Of a stretch of DNA of 64,000 nucleotides, positions 36,093-48,170 are shown one piece after another (within the stretch, counting starts at the first letter, position 1; each line of letters opens with the position of its first letter). Under the pieces are notes generated by a model, which was not told the origin of the DNA, ran no database searches, and was given only the letters and a program-made list of their open reading frames with translations. Source of the stretch: Pascua guehoae (Eukaryota; Basidiomycota; Tremellomycetes; Trichosporonales; Trichosporonaceae); the NCBI GenBank assembly GCA_001600415.1, contig BCJX01000009.1, positions 859,294 through 923,293 on the forward strand, written 5' to 3'. A program made the position numbers and the translations under genes.

Positions 36093-37389
36093 CTCGTGTG
36101 GATGGCCTCGGTCGCGACTCGCTCCGACAAAACAACTCGGGCTGTGTGCTGCATTAGTCCTCTTGTTTCTAGTATTGTTTCTGTTTCCGGGTTTCTGGCA
36201 CTCATGAAGTCTACCCTCCAGCAGTAGCTCTCGCTGTCAAGTAGAGCCAAGTTGTAAATATTCCTATGCCTGCCCCTCCATGCCCGCACATCTGTCCATA
36301 TTTCCATAGTGCAAAGTGACGAAATAACGACTGTAACGAAATGCCACGACTGTGAATACCACGACCTGTTGCACAGGAACCAAATGCAGCTGCACAAACT
36401 CCACAAAAACAATTCCACACTGCACGAACTCCACCAAATCACAACACCACACCACAACAATGTGATAACGCACGCCTCCTTGCGCCAGAATTTTGCCTGA
36501 TTTTTTGTTCTCCCCCTTCCCTTCTCGCTCCCTGGTCTTTTGCACACGTTGTATAATGTGCTTTCCGAGTGTTCGAGGCGGTACTATCCAAACCCATCAC
36601 ACCGCCACACACAGTGCCACAAACGATTCGTTTTCACATTCCTCGTGAGGTTCCACGCCTGTGTGCAGCCTCGCCGTTTGTGTATGTGTGCGTGTGATAT
36701 GATTTCGCAACAGCATAGCCACACGTTTTCTTTAGTCGTCCGTGTTGTGGGCTGAAACCTTAGGAGCCACCTTGACCATAACACCCGGCCTCCTCGCGTT
36801 CCAAGCCAAAGCCTGCCTCGTCCTTCGTGTATTAGTGTGGTGTGTGATGGAATATTGAGACAGTGTGGCCACCAATATTCTTGCCTGCACCAATCTCTCG
36901 CCTGTGGTCCGTCCGTCGCCTCAGGAACCTTACCCACCTGGTCATGATTCTGACCATGCTGAGTCAGAATTTATTCTTCCCTGTGTGTTTGTGCGCATGT
37001 GTGTGTGTGTGATAGGAATTCCACAACAGGGTGGCGGCAAGCTTGCTTCTCTTGCACACATCCAGTTCAGCCTCTGGCGGGAAGCCCTAGGAGGCTCCTA
37101 ACACGATTGATCACAGTGGCCATGCAGCACCTGGCCGTCCTTGCCGTTTGTGTGCTGCACGCTGTGTGCTGTGATGGGCTATTCGCCTCGACGTCGTGCT
37201 TCTTTTCCTCCGCTTTGTGCCGCCGAACACGCGTGCTAGTCCCACTTTCCTCCAAAGCTGCTCCGTCTGTCCCCGCTCCTCTGCGCTTTTAATCCTAGCC
37301 TCAGCTCACTCCATTCCTCTTCTCTTTGTCATCCCGTGCAAGAAACCTAAAGCACACCAACTTCTTCCCCACTTCAACCATTCACCAAA
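36093..37389. other. intergenic, no gene seen; hairpin-forming site
   Basis: Between two plus-strand orphans. It contains the inverted repeat at 36947-36970, a TG dinucleotide run near 37000 and a CT-rich leader before 37390. No coding frame is supported. Confidence 0.5.
36947..36970. repeat. 8-bp inverted repeat
   Basis: ATTCTGAC, eight bases, then GTCAGAAT: perfect arms that could be a dimeric factor site or a small hairpin. Confidence 0.7.
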
Positions 37390-39570
37390 ATGTCCTCCTC
37401 GTCAATCTCGACAACGTCACTTGACAGCCCGTCATTTGACAGCCTGTCCTTTGACAGCCTGGACCTTGACAACCTGGACATGGACAGCCTGGACATTAAC
37501 GAGCCGCTCCACTCCCGTCCGCCCTCAGTTGAGCCAATCGACTCAAACCCGCACCCCCTCCCCCATTGTTGCCGTGCTGGCTCGAGGGGCTTGCCGCCCC
37601 GGTCTTACATGCCCGACCCAAGCCCGCCGGCTCCGCCAACAACTCCTGTCGGCATCTCACTTACCGACACAATGCTGTTTCGTCCCCCAACTCCGATCCA
37701 AGTACCACTCCCCGCCGCGCCCTCGCCGCCCTCGCCACCTCCAACGACCACGATCGGCCACCAGCATTCGGGCTCAACTGGCCACCAGGTTTCCCCATAC
37801 ACGTCGAGTCTTTGCCCAGCGCCTCCCCCGGGGACCCCTGTTGGGTTCACCCCGATCCCCACAGCGCCTTGGCGCCAGGTGGTCATGCCGGACTTTGTTC
37901 CCCGGCCGACGTCTCCGTCTCCGCCCATGATGGCGGCAGCATTTGAGAGTCGTCTGCCTGGCTCTCCGTTCCCGCAACCCCCCGCCCATACCATTTTCCC
38001 TCCCGCCCCGGCCACTCAAACCTTTTATGGGTACCCAGCGGGGCAACCTTCAACTGAGCCTTCTCGGGCGACCACACCGTCATCGCCGCCGTTGGACCTG
38101 TTCATCACTGTACCGAGGCACTATAGTCTGCGCACTCCGGAGCCCTCTTCGCTCTTTGCGCCCCCACCCCGACCGCGACGCCGTCAGCCCGTAGCGCGCA
38201 GGACCACAAACCCAGACTTTGGTTTCATCGTAACGACCCTGCCGCGGCCGGTCAATGATGATGATGGCGACCACGGGCCGGTCGATGACGACGACGATGA
38301 CAATGACGTTGTCTTGTGGGAGATGGATGGTGACGACGACGCCGACCAGGCGCAACCGTGGTGGACCATTGTCCCTGTCACATTTGGCCTGTTCACCGCT
38401 GCGTCGTATCTTCCCCCGGAACAATACATGGGGCCGGTCCCGGCCTGGGCCCGGACCACGCACCCGTTCATCCCGCCCATCCCGCCGCCTCCCAGCCCAG
38501 ACACCATCCGCAGGCGCCGGCTGCAGCGGTCGGTAGTCCCGCCGGCGGTCCAGACGCCGGCGTTCCAGACGCCGCCGATGCCCCTGGCCATCCCATTCTC
38601 AATGCTCCGCTTCAAGACGCCATCCCTTTCCTCGTCCTGGACCACGGTGTCGGACACGAACTCGGGCCTCACCACGCCCTCGCCAACTACGTCCCTTCCC
38701 CTCCATGTGCGGCTACCCACCCCGCCCCTCCCCTTCGGCGTGCCGCTGAGCGGGCCAGCGAGTATCATGACGCCATCGAGCGTCTTTTCGGAAGCTCATG
38801 GCATCCCGCTGCCGTCGTCGAGGAGCGGGTCCTCGCTTTACTCCGACTTTACGGGTTGGCTTTCTTCGTCTGGTGCATCGCCATATTCGCCGTTCACCTT
38901 TACTCCTCTCGGTGGTTCCCCCGATTGGTCTGTCTCCTCGGCTGGGGTTGGCTCTTCGGCGCACACTGGTCCCTCGGTTAGTCTCGGTCCCTCGGCTGGT
39001 CCGTCTCAGGCTAGCCAGCCCTCTTGGACGAGTTACGCGCTCCAGGCTGGTCCGTCGGGTCATGCTGGCCCGTCGCAGCACCACGGTCAGTGGGGTCACG
39101 CTGGCCCATCGCAGCACACCGGTCGGTGGGGTCACGCTGGCCCGTCGCTTCGTGGCATCCCCTCTCACGCTGGCCCCTCCACCGGCGGTCCATCTTCTCA
39201 GGCTCCTCCATCATTCTACACAGGCCCGTCGTCCGTGGCGGGCCCGTCTATGGCTGGCTACGTCTCCATGGCCCCTGTAGCACCCTGGCCCGTACCGACT
39301 CGCGCTCCCCAAACTGTGCCACACCCCACCGCCCGGCATGCCACCAACGTCAACCCAGGCTTCACCCCCTCGGTCAACGACATCATGCCTCAAACCATGG
39401 CAGACGCGCACCTCGACGCCCTCGACGCCCTCGTCTTCGGCGCCGAAGCGTGGCGCTGGCCCCGCCTCTCGCCCGCGGAGGCGGCGCTGTTCACCCATCA
39501 CATCCTGCGCGTCGCGCAGCTCGTTCACGAGAACATCAATATCGACCAGGCGCCGCGGCGCGCTCCGTAG
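37390..39570 (+). CDS. low-complexity orphan protein (726 aa)
   Basis: A single-exon frame starting at an ATG in fair context (AAAATGT) after a CT-rich leader. It begins with pentapeptide repeats of the SFDSL/LDSL type (about residues 10-38), continues Pro/Ser/Thr-rich, has an acidic stretch (DDDDDNDVVLWEMDGDDD) near residue 300, then a Gly/His/Ser repeat of the HAGPSQH-x-G-x-WG kind (about residues 550-620). The final 70 residues look folded (VNDIMPQTMADAHLDALDAL, then a helical end) and may be the only globular part. No homologous domain is known to me. Neighbours on both sides are similar orphans on the same strand. Confidence 0.82.
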   Translation: MSSSSISTTSLDSPSFDSLSFDSLDLDNLDMDSLDINEPLHSRPPSVEPIDSNPHPLPHCCRAGSRGLPPRSYMPDPSPPAPPTTPVGISLTDTMLFRPPTPIQVPLPAAPSPPSPPPTTTIGHQHSGSTGHQVSPYTSSLCPAPPPGTPVGFTPIPTAPWRQVVMPDFVPRPTSPSPPMMAAAFESRLPGSPFPQPPAHTIFPPAPATQTFYGYPAGQPSTEPSRATTPSSPPLDLFITVPRHYSLRTPEPSSLFAPPPRPRRRQPVARRTTNPDFGFIVTTLPRPVNDDDGDHGPVDDDDDDNDVVLWEMDGDDDADQAQPWWTIVPVTFGLFTAASYLPPEQYMGPVPAWARTTHPFIPPIPPPPSPDTIRRRRLQRSVVPPAVQTPAFQTPPMPLAIPFSMLRFKTPSLSSSWTTVSDTNSGLTTPSPTTSLPLHVRLPTPPLPFGVPLSGPASIMTPSSVFSEAHGIPLPSSRSGSSLYSDFTGWLSSSGASPYSPFTFTPLGGSPDWSVSSAGVGSSAHTGPSVSLGPSAGPSQASQPSWTSYALQAGPSGHAGPSQHHGQWGHAGPSQHTGRWGHAGPSLRGIPSHAGPSTGGPSSQAPPSFYTGPSSVAGPSMAGYVSMAPVAPWPVPTRAPQTVPHPTARHATNVNPGFTPSVNDIMPQTMADAHLDALDALVFGAEAWRWPRLSPAEAALFTHHILRVAQLVHENINIDQAPRRAP

Positions 39571-41260
39571 TGGAGGGGTATTTTTGTTCATCTCGTTAGT
39601 GGGCAGTGGCGAACAAAAAAAGGTGAAGAAGACATGGGCGATTTAGGAAAAATAATTGTAGACATGCAAAGAATGGCAGAAGTGCACGCAGGTGGAGCAA
39701 AAAAACCATGCGCAAGCAGTTGGAAATTAGTTTGCACTTCTGCGCGTCTGGTGAGGAGATGTGGTGGGAGGAGAAGATGGTGGCGAGCTGGATGGAAAAT
39801 TGGAATGCCACTTCCAAAGCAATGAGCTGCGTCGGCTGCATGCGGTAAATGCTGTGTGCAGGACGAAAATGTACCAAGTGTGTTTCCACCATGTAGCTTG
39901 AGGGTCCATGGTTTGTTCATCCGGTGGCAAGCAGGGGGGAAATGTAGGTAGACTGCCAGGTCCAAAAAAAAAAAATCAGTAGCGCAGGCGGTAGGCGGTA
40001 AATGTTAGGTACAGGAAAAAAACGTAGGAAGCGTGTTTTCCGCCTTGCAGCTTGATGATTCATCTTCGTGCACCCAGCCAGAAGGTAATTGATGAAAGGA
40101 ACGTGTACGGCGGAACGGATAAAATGCCAGCAATTTGTGGAGGTCAATACACAACATGCCAGACCTGAATGAGAATGCAGCTCAAGCGAGGCGCTCACAG
40201 CAAGCAGGAACCAGAGGACGGAAGCTTGGCAGCTCCAGAAACCACAGCAGGTTGGCAGAGCACTCGGCACCAGAGGGAGAGCGACGTCGTAGTCTATCCC
40301 CGTCCTCATTCCTGGTCACTCAGCAACGGTCCCCACCCATTCGTGCCTACTCGGCAGCGCAACTAGTGTGTCCCTCCTCGAGCGGCATTCTCACCGCCGC
40401 ACGCCCACTCGGGTACCTTCGAAATCGCTTACCCGTATCCGCGGCGGCTCGGAGCTCACCCGCCGTTCTCAGCTCCCAGCTCGCACCCCGTTTGCCATAG
40501 TCTGGTAGCCACACTGGCTGGGTGCCTGGCTGGGTACACTACCAGTTCACACCTCGCACGCATGCCAACACACGCCGACTCCGCTGTGCTCCGAGCGGGC
40601 AGAAGAGGAATCTTCGCGTGCCTCTTGAGGGTATTGCATTCCCTTGCACATCGGGCTGTGAACAGGTAGGGACGGTGAATATTCCCCAAGGGCGTAATTA
40701 GTGTGCCACAGTTGGTGCCACCGCCGCCACCAAAGTGACGAGCGCGTGAAGGCATATTTGGCACCGCGGCACCGTAACCATAAACAGCACTGGGCCGGCG
40801 GCGCCGGCGACAATGGTCGAGGAGTGGCGCTGCACCCTCGGACTTGTGTACGCGGCGCCGTGTGTGCAACGCCGTACCTGCGGCGTTGCATGCACACACG
40901 TGATGGACCCTAGCTGGTGCACACAGTGATGTGGATGTGGCGTTTTCCCCACCGTGTTTGCGTTTCCATTCAGTCGCACACCGGTGCAGAGTGCAGAGTT
41001 TGACAGGCTCGTGAAGGCACTTTGAGCAGTGTGATAGACCGCCGACGGCGATGTGCTGCTGACGACCTGGTCCCGACGTGGTGTACTTAAAGCCCACGTT
41101 TGACAGACGTCCATTTCTTTTCAACCATCCCACCCCCAACCCCCTCAGGTCAACTCATACCTCTTCTTACTCGTGACACTTTGTAAACCAACCCCACCCC
41201 ACCCCACCTCAACCCACCACACCCCACCTCAAGCCAGCACCCCCCTACCACCACCCCAGA
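39571..41260. other. intergenic with A-rich diverged duplication
   Basis: 1.7 kb without a credible gene; long minus-strand frames such as 40456-41139 are compositional. It contains a diverged tandem duplication (39842-40083) and a TACTTAA box (41084-41090) that may serve the 41261 gene. Confidence 0.5.
39842..40083. repeat. diverged tandem duplication of about 90 bp
   Basis: The block starting GCGGTAAATG at 39842 recurs at 39995, sharing CAGGA, A-rich, GTGTTTTCC, GTAGCTTGA and GGTG/AGCAAG elements with many substitutions. Confidence 0.65.
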
Positions 41261-44200
41261 ATGACGTACCGCCCCGACCGCCCCGCTACCCCGCACACCT
41301 GGGCTCGGCCCTCGGACATTCCCCCGGCAATGCCCACGTACGACCACGCCGAATTCGTCCCCGCCCGCTCGCCCGCCAAGAAGACCGTCATGCACAGCGA
41401 CAAGCGCGGGATCCGCGTCGTCCAGGAGCGCGCCCGCGAGGGCGAAAAGGTGAGTAATATTCTGGGACACTGGGATTCTACATTGGCCGGCTGGTGCTTC
41501 CAGGCCAGCTGGACATGCGTTTGGGTATCCTTGCTATTTCATGGCTGCTGCGTGTGGGTGTGAGGAGTCAGGTGTTCCTTGCCACAAGAGTGGCTCCTTG
41601 ACTCGCCTGCCTGGTCCTGGGTTTGATGGTGGATCCAGCTGTGATCAAGGGCTGGCAGACACGGTGCGGCTTCAGAGGCACACTCTGTGCTTGAAGAGTA
41701 GGCATCTTGATTGCCGCTCGAGCAGAGGCACAGCAGGAAAATACATGGCCAGCTGGGCACTGCCAACTCGCCTTTTTTCGTTTTGGCTTTCCTCGCTCGC
41801 CGCGTTTTTTGTTCAAGCTCTCGAGCTGCCTGCCTGGTACTACAGCTCGGTGGTCGCAGTGGTGTTGCACCACGTCCCGCCGCCGCTGCCTCGGCCTGTG
41901 TGCCTCGGACTCGGGGCCTGTGGTTCATCACACTCTGTGTGCCTCTACCCTTCCGTCCCCAACATCAGCATTCCAGCGCACAGACTATTCCTGCCTGGTC
42001 GTGTACCGACTTGTGTACCACCAAGTGGTGCTCATTAGCTCCTGTCCTTCCTGCACCAGGGTGGCACCCGCTCACACCCAGATGGTCGACTACGAGGAGC
42101 GCGCCGTTGTCCCCTCGTCCTCGGACTCGGACGGGGACGGACGCCCCATGCGTCCGGGTACCCCCATCCCCAACGGCCTCCGCCCTCCGCCGGGCACGCG
42201 TTCGTACCTCCCCGCCCAGCCCAACGCTACTAGGCTTGTTGAGAGTGAGTCCAGATACTTGATACCCATGACCTACTCCCACCGTGACCTACTCCCTGGT
42301 CTGAATTCATGGCTAACACCCACAGCAAAAATCTACAAGGCCATCGATGACTTCCTGTTCGCGTGCCACTCGGAGAGCTCTGACTCTGGGGCGACGCCCG
42401 ACCTCGAGTCCGTCCCGCTCACGCGCACGCGCGCGTCCCGCGGCCGCCGTCGCGAGACGCTCCGCCGCCCCTCGCCCATCTACGAGGATAGCCCCGCCAC
42501 CGAGTCCAGCTCGCGCCGCAAGTTCAAGATGAAGTCCAAGTCCCGCCCCGCTCGCGCGCTTCCCGAAGGTGCGGCGATCGCGACGGCCGCCAAGCCGCTC
42601 CACCGCTCCCTCTCGAGCGCGAGCCTCAAGAGCATTCTCAAGGTCAAGACGTCGCCGCAGGTGACCACCTCCGAGCACGCCATTTTCACCGACTTTACGG
42701 ACTTGAACAGTGGCGGGCGCGACAAGCACACCCCCCACCCTGCTGTCAAGCAGGGCAACCCCGCGGGCCAGCACACCAACCCCCAGGTCCAGGACACCGA
42801 ACCCGAGGTCCAGCACATGAACAAGACGTACATCATCTCGTACGCCGGCGGCAGCCCGACCTCGGTCGAGGTCACGGGCGCGGCAGCTGGGACGGAGAGC
42901 GAGTACTCGTGTGTCGAGGATGAGGGACTGGACCTCAATGCCTTCTCGGCGTCGGACGACAACGGCCACGATGACGAAGGCCACTACTACACGCCGTCCG
43001 CGAGCTCGTCCATGCCCATGTCCAAGACGTACGTCCATTCGTTCCACGGCGGCCACACCACCACCTTCGAGGTCGACGGCGGCGAGGTCGTGTCCGCGAC
43101 CGAGGCCGAGCAAGGAGACCTTTCCAACCTCGACGAAAGTTTTACCGACGACAACAACCTCGTCGACTCGACTCACGAGTCGTCCGAGGAGGAAAACGAC
43201 TTGGCATACCACCTCGAGCCCCTCACCCCGGTCAAGGTCCCGGCCCCTTCGTCGGCGTCCGCGTCCGTGCCCACCCCGCCCGCGATGGACGCCCCAAGCC
43301 CTACATTGTCGTCCTCGACCGCCTCGACGGCCCCGCCCGCCACTCCCCAGACCCCCACCATGCCCTTTGGCAGCTTTCGCCACCTTAAGTCCCGCCGCGG
43401 AAACGGCATGTCGCGCGAGCTCCGCGCCGGGCTTACCGAGTCGCAGGCCCAGCTCCTCGGACGCGTGTGCGGCGCCCTCGCCAAGACGGGCCTGACCGAC
43501 GCCCAGATCGTAGGCATCCTCTTTGACGGGTACTCGCATGTTCTCAAGGCTGAGAACGAGGCCGGTCTTGCTGCTGGGAGCGGCGGCACGAACGCGGCCG
43601 CTGGCCCCTCGAACTCCCGCTCGAGCTCGCACTCGGGATCCGGCTCGGGCTCACGCGACTCACTCCGCTACTACCACTCGCTTGGCAACGACGAGTTTGA
43701 GGCGTACATTGCCAGCATCCTCGCAAAGGCCCAGAAGTCGTCGCGCCCGCGCAGCGCCTTCAACCCGTTCCGCAAGTCGGCCCCCGTGGACGAGGGGTTT
43801 GTCGAGCTCCTCCGTGCCCTCAAGGCCGGCCTCGGTGTCATTCTCGCTGAGGGCGAGGCCGCCGAAGCCAACACCGACTTCAACACCAACCCGGCCGAGA
43901 CCAACACTACGCCTTTCCCCGATGGCTACGAGCAGACCCAGCGTGACGACGAGCCCAACTCCAACGCCGAGCCCGGCTCGTGGTCCCTTCGCCGTATCCC
44001 TTCGCTCCGCCGCCTGCCCTCCTTCCGCGACCTGGTAAACGCCACGGGCTCGCTCAAGCTCCGCGGCAAGGGCAAGGCCAAGGCCAAGGGCATCACCACC
44101 GAGCTCGTCGACCCGATTCCGGCGCTCACCTCGACCACGTTCCTCCCGCGCCCGCCGACTCCGGCAAACTCTGCGCGCTTCGCCGACGAGTCGTACACGG

Positions 44201-44763
44201 ACTACCGCGACGTCGACTATGACTGCGACGTCGAGAGTGACGGCGACGGCAAGGTGTGGGGCTCGCGCCGCCTGAGCCGCCTCGTCAAGAAGCGCACCTC
44301 GGCGCGCGGCTCGGCCTACAACTCCCCCGCCAGCACCATTGTCCCCCGCGCCCACCCCGAGTACGCATACTACGCCCCCGGTGTCGGCACGGTCGCCGAG
44401 ACGTACGCGCGCATCTCGGGCACGCGCCCGCAGCCCAAGCTCGCCGGCTCCCGCCGCCTGCACCGCCTCGTCAACGGTGACACCAGTGTCGACAAGACCG
44501 ACATGGCCAAGGGTAAGCGCCTCGAGCGCTTCACGCTCGACGATGAGGACTTTGCCGAGTACGGAAACGGCCTGGGCGTCCGCCACATCCGCCGCCCGTC
44601 CATCCCCTCGGGCAGCGTGCGCTCGACCCCCTCCCACCGCTCGCGCACGCGCACGCTGTCGATCCGCTCGTTTACCTCGGTGCGTTCCCGCGAGGCCCAG
44701 GAGACCCAGCCCGAGCGTCCCGGCACCCCCGTCGTGTCTGAGTGGAGCGACTCGACCAACTAG
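41261..44763 (+). CDS. large orphan protein with internal KTY repeat (about 929 aa)
   Basis: Not recognised. Exons 41261-41449, 42082-42244 and 42326-44763 join in phase. The first intron is 632 nt, exceptional here, and exon 2 begins exactly with an ATG, so a shorter form starting at 42082 is possible. The second intron is 81 nt, in frame and stop-free. A duplicated motif is seen as KTYIISYAGG and KTYVHSFHGGHTTTFEV with acidic stretches following each copy. About residues 540-640 contain helical segments (SQAQLLGRVCGALAKTGLTD, ending in a SHVLKAENEAGLA helix) and may be folded. The C-terminal third is basic with several RRLxRLV elements (RRLSRLVKKRTSARG, RRLHRLVNGDTS). Could be a scaffold or cortex protein; inference only. 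Confidence 0.82.
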
Positions 44764-45571
44764 GCCGAGCCAAGTCCGGGCCGTCACGTACAGGTGATGG
44801 GCCCGTTTCCAAACAAGGTTCAGTAAAGTAAAATTCAGAAGAGCAGAAGAAATCAGGAGATGAGAAGGTTGTATCTACCACGCCATGCAGAGTTGTGTCT
44901 ATCGAGTGCTGGGTGCTGGGGGCGCTGGGCTTTCTCTTGAGCTTGTACTTGAACTCGAACTTTTGTGCTGCTCGTGCTTGCTCTCGTACTTGCTCTTTTC
45001 CCTGTGCTCGTCCTTGGGCATGCCCTTGTGCTTGCTTGTGCTTGTACTTCTACTGGTACTTGTTCTGGATGCTGAGCGACATTGATAACCTGAGAACGCC
45101 AGATACTGACCAATATTGGGCGGTGGCCGATTGTGCACCGTGGTTGGTGCCGAAGCTAGCCGGCCCCCAGGGCCGAGTGAGGCACACTGCCGACGCTGAT
45201 TCGGCCGGGGCATGCGACATTCATTCCGCGGTTCCGGCGGCAGTGGCCGCTAGACCCAAGGGCCCCAAACAATGGCCGGATCTAGATAACACATGCTCTG
45301 ACTCCTGACTCACCATACCACACCATGTGATGTCTGCAAACGCGACCACGCGCCGGGACGGCAACCAGGGCAGCGACTACGGCTGCACGACTGCTGCACG
45401 ACTGCGACACGTTTGGATGCCACCTGACCACTTCTTGGCATCGTTTGCCACCTGCATCTACCATCTCGGTCTCCCAGCCTCTCTCTCCATCTCTCCATTT
45501 CCCAGTCTCCCAGTCTCCATTTCTCTATCTCTCACCTCCCCATCACCTCCACTTTCACATCGACTCGCACC
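44764..45571. other. intergenic; degenerate GCTTGT repeat
   Basis: From about 44939 to 45068 the plus strand is a run of diverged hexamers of the GCTTGT/ACTTGT/GCTCGT kind. After it a CT-rich leader begins (45470-45571) for arginase. No other gene seen. Confidence 0.55.
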
Positions 45572-48152
45572 ATGCGCCGCGCCGTATCCCTCCCGCGCGC
45601 GCTCACCCGCCCCCTGTCCACCTCGGCGCGCGTCCTCCGCCCCGCCCTCGCGTCCCCCGGCCCCGGTATCAGCGCCGCCCCCAAGGCCAAGGCCGCGCCC
45701 AATGCTGCTGCCGCTGCTCCCGCAGCCGCTAGCGCGGCGGCGGGGGTTCGCGGCCAGGCGCGCGGTCACAGCACGCGCGACACGTACTTTCTCCGCCCGC
45801 TCAAGGAGGCCGACGAGGTGCCGCGCCCGACGCACACGTACCGCTTCCTGGCCGAGCCACACACTGTGGAGGTGAGTGAGAAGGCGGGGGCGAGGTTGAC
45901 GCTGTGGTTGTCAACGGGGGGCTTGACGTCACGCCAAGCTGTGTGTTGTAGCGGCTCGTCTTGACGCCATCGCCTCCCTTTTGCCTACCTTCCCCGTCCC
46001 CAAATGTCAAGCCCGCCCCCTGCCCCGAATACAACCCCCACCCCAACACACACTAACCCCAGGTCGTAGGCTACCCCTTCTCGGGCGGCCAGCCGCGCGC
46101 GGGCGTCGACCAAGGCCCCGAGGGCCTCGTCAAGGCCGGCCTGCTCGACCAGCTGCGCAACCTCGGCTGGGCGGTCGAGTACGACGCCGAGGCGATCCGC
46201 GAAGTGCGCGAGCTGGCGATCCAGGACAACGACCACGATATCGGCAAGATGCACAATCCGCTCGCTGTGAGCAGCGTCAACGAGCGCGTGGCGCAGGATG
46301 TGGGCGGGATTGTCGGGCGGGGGCATTTGCCGCTTACCCTTGGCGGGGACCATTCGTTGGTGAGTGTGGGTGTGGCCCGGCGGGCCGGGTGCGAGGGTGG
46401 CTGAGGGGGTGGGAGTGGGTGGTTGCGTGGGAGTTGGCTGAGGGATTGTCGGTGAGGCTTGGGGGGTGGTATGGAGACCGAAGAGCCGAGAGCCGAGAGC
46501 TACGGGAGTGGGGGATGGTAGTGACCTCTCCATGCTGGGGTAGTGACCTGAGGGGGCGAGGTAGTGACCTAGGGCCAGTGCACGTCCCGACCAGCTTGTC
46601 GTGAGCGGGACTGCCTGTCCCGAGCACCATACTTCCGCCCTCTCGCAAAGGACGTCCAGGCGCGGGTTGTGGGTCATCTGTTGTATCTCACAGCGCCTCG
46701 TCGAGCTCGATTGGCGAGAGAGGGCACTTCCAAATCACCATTGCTGCAACCTGGCCAGTTTGCCTGGTCAGGCAACCTTCGCCAGCGTTCAGAGTCTCCT
46801 AGCTGAGCCTACATGTTGCTGGCACTGGTGCCAGGTCGTCCTGTGCTCTCAGAGAGAAAATCTGCCGTCTCCCAACGTGCCCCAACTTGCACATCCTTTC
46901 CTCAGCCGTGTACGAGTATCGTGCTCGGTGACTAACACGCAGGCAATGGGCACCGTTGCGGGGACAAAGTCCGAGTACCCCGACGCCGCGGTCATCTGGG
47001 TGAGTCCATTCACGTCCTTGCGCCTGATGGCTATCTGCCTGCTTGCTACTACCTGCCAGCACTACATGCGAGTGGTTTCCTGCTAGGTACTACTTGCTTG
47101 CTGCTGGCTACTACTGGCCCATCCGCCTGCTGTCCACGATTCAGTGGATAGGTGGCACTGGCGGGGACGCACACTCCCGTTCCCGTTGCAGTTATCACGC
47201 CTCACTCGTCCTCCCGACTACAGCTGACGACAGGTCGACGCCCACTCTGACATCAACACACCCCTCACGACCGACTCGGGCAACCTCCACGGCTGCCCCG
47301 TGTCCTTCCTCCTCGGCCTCGAGGGCACCAACGTGCCCCCGTTCAGTGTCTGGCTCGAGCCTTGTCTCCAGCCAGAGGACCTGTGAGTCGGTAATGGCGT
47401 GTAGGGGTGGCAGCGAGTGAGAGATGGCATACATCGGCAGCTAGCGTCTAGATCCTCGCCAGCTAGATGACCGTCTGCAGCATACGCGCTATCAAACTGT
47501 GGATCGCGATCTGATTCGCGTCGTCCACACATACCCTCCTTATGTCTCCTGGAGCACCACTGACGCTGTAGCGTCTACATCGGCCTGCGCGACATTGACG
47601 CGGGCGAAAAGGCCATTCTCAAGGGTCTCGGCATCAAGGTGTTCACCATGCACGATGTGGACAAGTACGGCATCGGGCGCGTGATGGAAATGGCGCTCGC
47701 ACACATCGGTGCCGCGCGCCCCATCCACCTCAGCTTTGACGTCGACGCCCTCGACCCCACAGTCGCGCCCAGCACGGGCACGCCGGTGCGTGGTGGCCTG
47801 ACCTTCCGCGAAGGTAAGTCGGACTGGGACCTGACTCACTCGAGGCTGTGTCGGCCTTATCCGCGCGTTGACGTCACGCGAGCTTGTCGCACGATTGCGC
47901 TCGAACACGCTGACACACAGGACACTACATTGCCGAAGCGGTGGCCGAGACGGGATGCCTGGTTGCAGTCGACATTGTGGTGAGTGGGCGGCAAGGCCGC
48001 CATTGTGCGACTTCATCTCTACCAGACCCAAGCTACAGTGCCCTTACGCACAGGAAGTCAACCCCACGCTCGCTGACGAGGCGTCCGCAGCGCAGACGAT
48101 TGCAGTGGGCTGCTCGCTCGCACGTGCTGCGCTTGGCGAGACGCTTCTATAG
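45572..48152 (+). CDS. CAR1: arginase, with predicted mitochondrial presequence
   Basis: Hydrolyses L-arginine to ornithine and urea, the first step of arginine catabolism, using a binuclear Mn centre. Seven exons (45572-45871, 46063-46359, 46943-46999, 47234-47382, 47572-47813, 47921-47979, 48054-48152) join in phase to 400 residues. All arginase signatures are present: GGDHS (H197), DAHSDIN (D220, H222, D224) and SFDVDALDP (D324, D326). The family is usually about 310-330 residues. Here about 75 extra N-terminal residues ([20 protein letters not shown] at the tip) carry many Arg and no acidic residue before position 70, the pattern of a mitochondrial matrix signal, then an Ala/Pro-rich spacer. 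Yeast Car1 is cytosolic, so a mitochondrial form would be notable. Intron 2 (46360-46942) is 583 nt, the others 108-234 nt. Identification certain; targeting inferred. Confidence 0.96.
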
Positions 48153-48170
48153 GTTGGCAGTGGGCGAGAA

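Noticed and set aside
40456..41139. 227-codon minus-strand open frame
   Set aside because: Arg/Cys/His-rich composition, no domain, overlaps the likely promoter of the 41261 gene; consistent with chance in GC-rich DNA.
42313..43632. 439-codon minus-strand open frame
   Set aside because: Complement of the orphan gene in a frame where third-position C gives Gly/Arg/Val; the plus frame has splice sites and normal composition.
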